From assembly GCA_902780985.1 (NCBI GenBank), contig CACZHN010000165.1, positions 1 through 5,605 of the forward strand: 5,605 bases of DNA, given 5' to 3'. This DNA comes from an uncultured Lachnospiraceae bacterium (lineage in GTDB: Bacteria; Bacillota_A; Clostridia; Lachnospirales; Lachnospiraceae). The first letter of the stretch is position 1. Every line of letters starts with the position of its first letter. The position numbers and the translations under genes were made by a program. Of this stretch, positions 1-5,605 are shown in pieces. A model generated the notes under the pieces. It did no database searches. It saw only the letters and a program-made list of their open reading frames with translations, and was not told where the DNA came from.

Positions 1-534
1 AATATCCCCCACCAACTCCGGATCAAGTGCCGATGTCGGCTCATCCAGTAAAATGGCTTCCGGATGTATGGCCACCGCTCTCGCGATACCCACTCTCTGC
101 TGCTGACCTCCTGACAGCTGTGCCGGAAATGCATCGAATTTATCCGACAGGCCTACCCACTTTAATGTTTCGGCAGCCATCTCTTCAGCTTCCTTCTTCG
201 GAATCTTTTTCGATACGATCAGTCCCTCCGTCACATTTTCGAGTACTGTTTTATTGGCGAAGAGATTATAATTCTGGAAGACGAATCCGAATCTGTTTCT
301 TACCTGCTGAATCTCCTTCTTGTTTGCCTTTGCGATATTTACGCTGAGATCTCCTATCTCAAGTTCGCCCGCATCGGCTTTCTCGAAAAACTCGAGGCAG
401 CGAAGGAGTGTGGTCTTGCCGGAGCCCGAAGGCCCCAGAATCACCACTACTTCACCGTCTTTAACTTCAAGCGAAACATCTTTCAATACTTCGTTTTTTC
501 CGAATGACTTTTTTACATTTCTGATCTGAATCAT
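1..534 (-). CDS. Polar amino acid-type ABC importer, ATP-binding subunit (C-terminus beyond window)
   Basis: This is the ATPase that powers the importer encoded upstream; it would sit on the cytoplasmic face of the two permeases. It was translated by hand from an ATG at 534-532, giving 178 residues before the window edge; relatives are about 240 residues, so roughly 60 are missing, including the H-loop region. Visible motifs are Walker A GPSGSGKT (residues 34-41), Q-loop FQNYN (Q87), signature LSGGQQQR (140-147), Walker B ILLDEP (161-166) and the D-loop SALD (168-171). All look intact. The pattern matches the GlnQ/HisP/ArtP group. The start codon shares one base with the stop of the NifD-like gene (TAATG), with GAGGA at 544-548 as a plausible ribosome binding site, so translation is probably coupled. 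It is separated from its permease genes by the two nitrogenase-like genes. The substrate cannot be read from this subunit. Confidence 0.95.
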   Translation of the reverse strand, partial: MIQIRNVKKSFGKNEVLKDVSLEVKDGEVVVILGPSGSGKTTLLRCLEFFEKADAGELEIGDLSVNIAKANKKEIQQVRNRFGFVFQNYNLFANKTVLENVTEGLIVSKKIPKKEAEEMAAETLKWVGLSDKFDAFPAQLSGGQQQRVGIARAVAIHPEAILLDEPTSALDPELVGDI

Positions 535-1976
535 TATTTCTTATCCTCAATAAATCCCTTTTCAAGGGCAGCATCAAAGCCCGGCTTTAATCTGAAGTCC
601 GTATGCTGCGACAGTTTTTTTGCAAAGTTACTGTTTGCGATTTCATCAACTATACGTTCTGCCAGAGAAACCACTGCTGCATAACCGAAAAGCGTCATTG
701 CCGTAACCGTAGGATATCCCAGTCTTATAGCAAACTGCTGTGCTCCGTGAACTCTTACCACAGCTATGTCCGGATCAAATTCTTTGATAGTTCGAATTGT
801 TTCAAAATGCTGAGCATCGGCAATAGTAACCGCTGCCTCCTCCTGATTCTCCGTTACTTTGTCAAGATAATCCGTCTGACCGTTATCCAGTTTAGGATCG
901 TAATGATAAGCATAAGTATGAAGTACTTCCATTCCCAGTTCCTTCAAGACTCTCATTGTCTCGAATGCGAAGCCTGAACCCATACTTACGATTGCTTTCT
1001 TGCCCTTAAGTATCTTCTTGTACTTTTCGAGTTTCGGAAGATACTTCTCCTTCTGCTCCTTGATATACTCATTTGCGATATCTTCTTTTCCTACTGTTCT
1101 TGCGATGGCACGATACCAGTTATCAAAACCTTCTATTCCCATGCCATACTCATCTCTTATAAAAGGCACTCCGTATACCTGTTCCAGAGCTGTTCCCATA
1201 TAAGAACCAAGATTGTAGCAGATACTTGTCGTACATACCGATTCCGACAGATGTGCAAAATCATCCACCGTTGCAAATGCATTTACATACAGTGGTTCCA
1301 ATCCCAGTTTATTCATAAGAAATCTTACGTAAGGAGCTCCCGGATGAAGAAAGTCTATGAAATTAATCGTATTTCTTTTTTCTTTCGGAGGTTTTACCAG
1401 TGCATTGAATAAGGCATGCTGCTCGGAATCGAAGCCCGATGCCCAGAGCTTGGATTTTGCACCCGCACATCCGACAAATACGATCGGAACAGGTATCTCA
1501 TCCTTTAATATTTCAACCGCACTCTCGAAGTCCTCTCCGATCGTACTGGACATACAGGTCGATGTTATGAATATAACGTCCGGCTTATGTCTCTTATACG
1601 CTTCGCGTACTGTATCATAGAGCTTATTTATTGCTCCGAATACCGTATCCGATTCCTTCAGATTTGTTGATATTACGCGAAGATCGTCGAAAGGCTCGTT
1701 GTTAGGTTTTGTGGCCGATCTGTAATTCAGTGACCATCTTATGATCCCCGCAGAACATCCCACCGGTCCGTGGTCTACAACAACACAGTTTTTAACTACC
1801 GCAAGTTCATGAGTTGCCGTATAGTGCGAACATGATGCCGCCGTACTGAAGCATCTCTTTTTACCCGCACATGCGGCACATCCGCCCTTTAAAAGTTCTG
1901 ATATATTTCCTTCGTACACAACTGAAGAGCCCAGTCTGGTCTCTCTGTTTGCCGCTTCTAAAACATTTAAATTCAT
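534..1976 (-). CDS. Nitrogenase component 1-type oxidoreductase, NifD-like (alpha) subunit
   Basis: A 480-residue protein of the nitrogenase component 1 family, likely the active-site subunit of a cytoplasmic heterotetramer with the NifK-like product. Landmarks read by eye against NifD are: C49, C74 (in DHGPVGC) and C141 (in TSTCMSSTIGED), matching the P-cluster cysteines C62, C88 and C154 in order and near-identical spacing; ESDTVFG at 108-114; and C253 in ICYNLGSYMG, which aligns without gaps with the cofactor ligand C275 and the downstream YGVP. The segment aligned with the NifD H442 region (RLGYPTVTAM, 418-427) has M427 instead of histidine, and no equivalent of H195 was evident. An N-terminal run of extra cysteines (C33, C36, C42) precedes C49. 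These differences argue against an N2-fixing enzyme and for a nitrogenase-like reductase of unknown substrate. A NifE-like scaffold role is a weaker alternative. GGAGG lies 4 bases before the ATG, supporting the start. Confidence 0.9.
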   Translation of the reverse strand: MNLNVLEAANRETRLGSSVVYEGNISELLKGGCAACAGKKRCFSTAASCSHYTATHELAVVKNCVVVDHGPVGCSAGIIRWSLNYRSATKPNNEPFDDLRVISTNLKESDTVFGAINKLYDTVREAYKRHKPDVIFITSTCMSSTIGEDFESAVEILKDEIPVPIVFVGCAGAKSKLWASGFDSEQHALFNALVKPPKEKRNTINFIDFLHPGAPYVRFLMNKLGLEPLYVNAFATVDDFAHLSESVCTTSICYNLGSYMGTALEQVYGVPFIRDEYGMGIEGFDNWYRAIARTVGKEDIANEYIKEQKEKYLPKLEKYKKILKGKKAIVSMGSGFAFETMRVLKELGMEVLHTYAYHYDPKLDNGQTDYLDKVTENQEEAAVTIADAQHFETIRTIKEFDPDIAVVRVHGAQQFAIRLGYPTVTAMTLFGYAAVVSLAERIVDEIANSNFAKKLSQHTDFRLKPGFDAALEKGFIEDKK

Positions 1977-1980
1977 ATAT

Positions 1981-1985
1981 CCTCC
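1981..1985 (-). promoter_or_regulatory. Ribosome binding site of the NifD-like gene
   Basis: A perfect GGAGG begins immediately after the TAA of the NifK-like gene and lies 4 bases before the ATG at 1976. It fixes the start of the NifD-like gene and suggests strong translation independent of the upstream gene. Confidence 0.8.
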
Positions 1986-3323
1986 TTACAGCTCGTCACC
2001 GAATCTCTTGGCGATCGCACCATAGTAATCCTCAAAGAAAGTAAGACCTCCGTTATAACCGAAATAAGTTTTGTTTAAGATGACCATATTACCGACAGGT
2101 GCGGAAATATGTATGGAGTCGGTCTTCAGCTTTCTTGCTTCCACATCATTCCACATACTTCCGAAAAGAACCGGCGGATTGATCCTCTCGCCTTCTTCTC
2201 TTATCTTCCTGACATCATCGAGTGCCTTACCGACATCTGCAGTGAATTCGACTTCGGCGGTTATGCCCGATTCGAAGTCCTTATATTCATCGATGATAAG
2301 CTGCTGATACTGTTCCGGAACATCGTCCGTCAGATACTGCTTTTCAGGTATAAGTCCCAGATCGTTTACAAGATATTTTGAAGTACTGAGTGCATAAGTG
2401 CTGTTGGCGATCGTAAGATATCTTTTCGGAAGAACCTTTGCATCGCAGAGAAGGCTGATGCCCTTTTCGATATAGTAATAATACTTATCTTCGTTTTTCC
2501 TGATGTAGTCTTCGACAACCTGTTCGTCCAGGCTTGCATACTCTCTTAATGTGCGTAAAAACTTCGCTGTTTCCGTCGGTCCTATCGGAAGTGTCGGATA
2601 ATGAAGATACGGAGTTCCGAACTTCTCCTCAAGATGCTTTGCGATATTCACTTCCCACCACGGAGATAATACAAGGTTAAATGCAGCTTCCGGAATCTTC
2701 TTTACGCTCTTAATTCCTCTTCCCCGTCCGTAGATTATATTTACCTCAAATCCGAGTTCGGTCAGCATAGCCTCGATAGCATCATAGGTTCCTGCCCAGA
2801 ACGGATCGTAATAAGGAATGATTCCCCACACGTTGACCTGCTTCTTGTTAATCTTATCCGTCTTCTCGCAGAGGGAATCTATGATCTTCTTTACCACCTG
2901 CTCATGTCCGTAAATGTTATTTCCCTTGAATCCGGCAACCTCTGTTACCAGTACCGGCTTCCCGGAATCCTCATAACTTCTCTCGACTTCTTCCAGGTCA
3001 TCTCCTATGATTGAAGCCACACATCCCGCAAGTACCACATAAGCATCGGCATCGTAGTATTCCAGTGACTTATCAATCACCTTCTTCAGTTTCTTCTCTC
3101 CTCCGAATACTATGTCCACATCAACCAGATTGGTGGATGGCATAAGTCCTTCCGAGAATCCGACGCCCTGCTGGCTTCCGTTCTGTGCGCCCATCAAAGG
3201 GCCGCCGTTTCTTATACACCCGGATCCCGCGTGCATGATAGGTAAAAATTTTTCAATCGACAGCACTGTGTAATATGAGCTGATCGCACATCCCACACAC
3301 TGCTTTTCAAGACTCTGTCCCAT
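1986..3323 (-). CDS. Nitrogenase component 1-type oxidoreductase, NifK-like (beta) subunit
   Basis: A 445-residue protein, probably the beta partner of the NifD-like subunit encoded 9 bases downstream. NifK-like features in order are: CVGC at residues 9-12 followed by IEKFLPIMHAGSGC (C36), matching the EK..P..HGSQGC block of NifK; DIVFGG at 70-75; LAGCVASIIGDDL (C101), matching the TTCMAEVIGDDL block; VAGFKG at 129-134; and a C-terminal FGYNGGLTFFEDYYGAI segment. C9 or C12, C36 and C101 can fill the three beta-side P-cluster positions. The protein begins almost at the first cluster cysteine and so lacks the long N-terminal extension of molybdenum-type NifK. The start is supported by AGGAG at 3329-3333, 5 bases before the ATG. 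The gene lies 10 bases after the second permease, and the beta-like gene precedes the alpha-like gene, the reverse of usual nifDK order. Family assignment is firm; the reaction is unknown. Confidence 0.88.
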   Translation of the reverse strand: MGQSLEKQCVGCAISSYYTVLSIEKFLPIMHAGSGCIRNGGPLMGAQNGSQQGVGFSEGLMPSTNLVDVDIVFGGEKKLKKVIDKSLEYYDADAYVVLAGCVASIIGDDLEEVERSYEDSGKPVLVTEVAGFKGNNIYGHEQVVKKIIDSLCEKTDKINKKQVNVWGIIPYYDPFWAGTYDAIEAMLTELGFEVNIIYGRGRGIKSVKKIPEAAFNLVLSPWWEVNIAKHLEEKFGTPYLHYPTLPIGPTETAKFLRTLREYASLDEQVVEDYIRKNEDKYYYYIEKGISLLCDAKVLPKRYLTIANSTYALSTSKYLVNDLGLIPEKQYLTDDVPEQYQQLIIDEYKDFESGITAEVEFTADVGKALDDVRKIREEGERINPPVLFGSMWNDVEARKLKTDSIHISAPVGNMVILNKTYFGYNGGLTFFEDYYGAIAKRFGDEL

Positions 3324-3328
3324 GTTAA

Positions 3329-3333
3329 CTCCT
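3329..3333 (-). promoter_or_regulatory. Ribosome binding site of the NifK-like gene
   Basis: AGGAG overlaps the region just after the permease 2 stop and is 5 bases from the ATG at 3323. It supports starting the NifK-like protein only eight residues before its first cysteine, with no NifK-type N-terminal extension. Confidence 0.8.
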
Positions 3334-4050
3334 TTAAATTCTTAATAAAAAACCTGTTTTTTTTGCAATTCTTTTTTCTGTCAGTATCATGACAAGGGAT
3401 GTCACCGTACAGATTGTCCAGTAAAGAACCGCACACACCATATATGCTTCTATAAATGTGCCTGTATTTTCCGCATAGGATGTTGCGGAATTCATCACAT
3501 CAATTATCGCTATCGTAAAAGCCAGTGCAGAAAGCATGATTCTTGTCCTTACGTTGATCCTGAGGTTCGGAAATGCCTCTATAATGATCTGCGGTAGTAC
3601 GATCTTTCTAAATCCCTGCCACGTCGTAAGTCCTACGCTGTATGCAGCTTCCAACTGTCCTCTTCCTATTGAGATAAGTGCTCCCCTCATGGTCTGAGCA
3701 AAGAAACCCACTCCGTCAAATGTCAGCACAAACAGTGCAACCCATATCGGATCAAGATCCTGTACTCCTATCGGAAAGTTAAATCTCTGATTAAGCCACG
3801 CTAAGGAATTATATGTAACGAAGTAAGCTACAAATAACAAAAGCAGCATCGGCATACATTTAGAAAAAAGCGTAAGCAGATTACGTGTATATTTACATCC
3901 TTTGTGACCACGATATTCACCGAATGCAAGCCATGTTCCCAGAATAAAATCCAGTATTGAAGGAACAAAGGAGAGAATCAGTGTCGTAGGCAGATACCTG
4001 ATCGAATATACCAATATTTCCGAAAACGCACTGAAACTGAACTTATACAT
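3334..4050 (-). CDS. Polar amino acid-type ABC importer, permease subunit 2
   Basis: A 238-residue inner membrane permease of the HisMQ/GlnP type. Hydrophobic stretches at about residues 20-43, 66-82, 100-118, 170-188 and 203-223 suggest five membrane helices. The cytoplasmic EAA loop that docks on the ATPase is clear at 131-154 (GQLEAAYSVGL...IVLPQ), preceded by the family-typical MRGALISIGR. It presumably pairs with the permease encoded just upstream to form a heterodimeric pore. The internal segment at about 83-100 (WLNQRFNFPIGVQDLD) is polar and probably an external loop. The start is set by a strong AGGAGGAG at 4054-4061, five bases from the ATG, in the 16-base gap after permease 1. The next gene downstream is the NifK-like oxidoreductase rather than the ATPase, which is unusual for an importer operon. 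Confidence 0.92.
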   Translation of the reverse strand: MYKFSFSAFSEILVYSIRYLPTTLILSFVPSILDFILGTWLAFGEYRGHKGCKYTRNLLTLFSKCMPMLLLLFVAYFVTYNSLAWLNQRFNFPIGVQDLDPIWVALFVLTFDGVGFFAQTMRGALISIGRGQLEAAYSVGLTTWQGFRKIVLPQIIIEAFPNLRINVRTRIMLSALAFTIAIIDVMNSATSYAENTGTFIEAYMVCAVLYWTICTVTSLVMILTEKRIAKKTGFLLRI

Positions 4051-4053
4051 AAA

Positions 4054-4061
4054 CTCCTCCT
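4054..4061 (-). promoter_or_regulatory. Ribosome binding site of permease 2
   Basis: AGGAGGAG occupies most of the 16-base gap between the two permease genes and ends 3 bases before the ATG at 4050; its GGAGG core is 5 bases away. It is the longest Shine-Dalgarno match among these genes. Confidence 0.75.
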
Positions 4062-4066
4062 TTTCC

Positions 4067-4759
4067 TCATGCGCGAATTCCGAAAGAAAACTTCTTTTCC
4101 AGCAATTTAAACACGATTACCAGTGAAAGATTGATCACAAGAAATATCAATGCCGCTCCTATATATGCTTCAAGTTTATGATCTATTCTGAGTCCCATAA
4201 ACCTTGCTCTGCTCATAACATCGGAGATTCCCAGCATATATGCCATGGTTGTCTCTTTAAACAATGTACAGGATGACATTTCAAATACAGGAAGCATGAT
4301 CCTAAATGCCTGTGGGAAAATGATCCGCTTAAAAGCCTGTCTTCTTGATAACCCTACGGAAAACGCCGCCTCATACTGTCCTTTATCAACACTGAGCAAA
4401 GCCGCTCTGATTCCCTCTGTCATTGAAACCGATTTTTCCAGAGTAAAAGCAACTATTGCGAAGAGCAATGCATTCCATCTGCTTGCATTTATACCAGTCA
4501 CACTGTAGATAACTACCGGTAGAACATAATATATTATAAATAACTGCACTATCGTGGGGATATTCATAGCATAACTTCCTATCAGTATCGTAAACTGATA
4601 CAGTACCGGTATCTTTTTCAGCTTGATCAAAGCGCCAAGGGTTCCGAATACAAAAGACAGCGATATTACCGATACAAACAATATAAGAGAAGTAGATAAT
4701 CCTTTTAAAATGTAAGGTAAATATTCAATTATCAGGTGCGGATCAAATATTTTTCCCAT
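4067..4759 (-). CDS. Polar amino acid-type ABC importer, permease subunit 1
   Basis: A 230-residue inner membrane permease of the HisMQ/GlnP type. Likely membrane helices lie at about residues 20-45, 55-87 (one or two passes), 97-112, 150-175 and 198-218. Family signatures include IPTIVQLFIIYYVLP (67-81), MTEGIRAALLSVDKGQ (113-128), the EAA loop (127-150, GQYEAAFSVGL...IIFPQ) and FKETTMAYMLGISD (167-180), which corresponds to the usual LKdTSL segment. The arginine that often precedes the TP.L.Q motif (RgTP) is not present here; the sequence reads MNIPT. The gene starts 7 bases after the stop of the binding-protein gene with only a weak AAGG (4763-4766) upstream, so it may rely on translational coupling. 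It forms the transport channel with permease 2. Confidence 0.93.
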   Translation of the reverse strand: MGKIFDPHLIIEYLPYILKGLSTSLILFVSVISLSFVFGTLGALIKLKKIPVLYQFTILIGSYAMNIPTIVQLFIIYYVLPVVIYSVTGINASRWNALLFAIVAFTLEKSVSMTEGIRAALLSVDKGQYEAAFSVGLSRRQAFKRIIFPQAFRIMLPVFEMSSCTLFKETTMAYMLGISDVMSRARFMGLRIDHKLEAYIGAALIFLVINLSLVIVFKLLEKKFSFGIRA

Positions 4760-4766
4760 ATACCTT

Positions 4767-5605
4767 TTAATACTCGCTTTCCTTCAGATACTCCGGATGT
4801 TCTTCCACCCACTCTGAAATATCACCTTCGAAATTCCACGGTGTTCCGTAGAATAATCGTCCGTGAATCTCATCAATTGTTCCGTTTTCTTTTAATGTTT
4901 TAAGTGCTCCGTCAATATCATCTATCAGCTGCTGATCTTCATCCTTACGATACATATAGTAAATACCGTCAATCTTAGTAGATCCGACCTTTGCCGTTTC
5001 AAGTTCCACACCGAATCTCTCCGAATATGATATTACCGACGGCTGAGATCTTGTAAAACCGTCAGCTTTTCCCGTTTTAAGATCGTTTACACAGGTAGCC
5101 GGATCGGAAAGATATACGATATTGATAGGATTATCCGGATGTTCTCTGTTATATACATTCAGTGGAAAATCCTCCTGATGCTCCTCGTCCGGGAAGCAAT
5201 ATACCGTCTTACCGGCAAAATCGGCAATTTCATGGTATTTATCAACATTTTCGGCAAGTATAAATATTCTCTCCACTATCGTGTCATACTGTTCATTACC
5301 TGCTCTTAAATTGTCCGTTTCCGAAACGGCTTTTGTCATCTTAAAGCCAACCACATCCGACTTTTTGCTGATGAGGTTGTTTTCAAGGCTCTCTCTCGGT
5401 ACTGCTTCTATAATGAATTCATATTGCGGAAGCAGTTCATCAACTGCCTGAATAACTTCAACCTCAAAACCGGCTGGATTTCCGTCCTGATCTAGATATG
5501 CAGTCGGTGCATAGGAATCGGCTGTCTGAAATACAACTGTTCTTACAGTCTGCTCTTCGACTTTTTCTTCACTATTCGCAGCGGCTTCTGTTTTCTCTTC
5601 TTTTA
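4767..5605 (-). CDS. ABC importer substrate-binding protein, family 3 (N-terminus beyond window)
   Basis: The extracellular solute receptor of the importer. The open frame runs without stop from the window edge to the TAA at 4767-4769, giving 278 visible residues. A GTG at 5352-5354 is internal and not the start, because clear family sequence lies upstream (TVVFQTADSYAPTAYLDQDGNPAGFEVEVI, visible residues about 19-48). The first 18 visible residues are a charged, Glu/Lys/Ala-rich linker of the kind that follows a lipoprotein cysteine, so the signal peptide and true start are probably only a few dozen residues outside. The C-terminal half has the LKTGKADGF block and the NGTIDEIHGRLFYG ending of family 3. 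The residues that hold the alpha-carboxylate and alpha-amino groups in LAO/His-binding proteins (R77, D161) seem to be replaced here, with SETD at visible 94-97 and S186. Two cysteines (visible 136 and 171) occur in the second lobe. The ligand is unknown. Confidence 0.92.
   Translation of the reverse strand, partial: KEEKTEAAANSEEKVEEQTVRTVVFQTADSYAPTAYLDQDGNPAGFEVEVIQAVDELLPQYEFIIEAVPRESLENNLISKKSDVVGFKMTKAVSETDNLRAGNEQYDTIVERIFILAENVDKYHEIADFAGKTVYCFPDEEHQEDFPLNVYNREHPDNPINIVYLSDPATCVNDLKTGKADGFTRSQPSVISYSERFGVELETAKVGSTKIDGIYYMYRKDEDQQLIDDIDGALKTLKENGTIDEIHGRLFYGTPWNFEGDISEWVEEHPEYLKESEY

Noticed and set aside
27..529. Plus-strand open frames at 27-347 and 320-529.
   Set aside because: They lie antisense to the ATPase gene, whose Walker and signature motifs are intact, and their translations look like antisense shadow.
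603..2381. Plus-strand open frames opposite the two nitrogenase-like genes.
   Set aside because: They are antisense to well-conserved coding sequence, have no family resemblance and no convincing ribosome binding site.
534..3323. True nitrogenase (nifDK) and therefore a diazotroph.
   Set aside because: Gene order is reversed, the H442 and H195 equivalents are missing, the NifK N-terminal extension is absent, and no nifH, nifE, nifN or nifB is in view.
534..3323. Dark-operative protochlorophyllide or chlorophyllide reductase subunits (ChlN/ChlB, BchY/BchZ).
   Set aside because: A full set of P-cluster cysteines on both subunits and the C275-like ligand fit nitrogenase-type enzymes better, and the context is an importer in a likely non-phototrophic Firmicute.
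534..3323. NifEN-like cofactor assembly scaffold.
   Set aside because: Possible for the alpha-like chain because NifE also has a cofactor-region cysteine, but the beta-like chain has all the P-cluster positions and the operon holds a transporter rather than cofactor-assembly genes. Kept only as a minor alternative.
3212..3436. Minus-strand 74-codon frame spanning the permease 2/NifK-like junction.
   Set aside because: It overlaps two confidently identified genes in another frame and has no recognisable domain.
4245..4508. Plus-strand 87-codon frame opposite permease 1.
   Set aside because: Antisense to the conserved EAA-loop region; no sign of real coding.
5352..5354. GTG as the start of the binding protein gene.
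   Set aside because: The same frame is open for another 83 codons to the window edge and encodes the conserved first strand and linker of the family, so the GTG is an internal valine.

Overview
The window is a tightly packed piece of one operon, read entirely on the minus strand (right to left). There is no gene-free stretch: gaps between genes are 7 to 16 bases, and the last two genes overlap by one base. Codon choice, strong GGAGG-type ribosome binding sites and moderate-to-low GC suggest an anaerobic Firmicute of the Clostridia, perhaps Lachnospiraceae. That assignment is an impression from style, not a computed result.

In transcription order the genes are: a periplasmic-type substrate-binding protein of the polar amino acid ABC family (4767-5605, N-terminus outside the window); two HisMQ-like permeases (4067-4759 and 3334-4050); two nitrogenase component 1 type proteins, first NifK-like (1986-3323) and then NifD-like (534-1976); and the importer's ATPase (1-534, C-terminus outside the window). 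The oxidoreductase pair therefore sits inside the importer gene set, between the second permease and the ATPase.

The two nitrogenase-like subunits keep cysteines at the positions that hold the P-cluster. The NifD-like subunit also keeps the cysteine that anchors the active-site cofactor in NifD, but has methionine where NifD has the molybdenum-ligating histidine. This fits a nitrogenase-like reductase with a different or simpler cofactor acting on something other than N2, comparable in principle to the methylthio-alkane reductases. The binding protein appears to lack the arginine and aspartate that grip the alpha-amino acid backbone in LAO/His-binding proteins, so its ligand may not be an ordinary amino acid.

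Working model (inference): the importer brings in a small organic molecule, and the nitrogenase-like complex reductively cleaves or reduces it in the cytoplasm to supply sulfur, nitrogen or carbon, or to serve as an electron sink. The required NifH-like iron protein is not in the window and should be encoded just outside it or elsewhere. No promoter, terminator, RNA gene, repeat, mobile element or CRISPR array was recognised.
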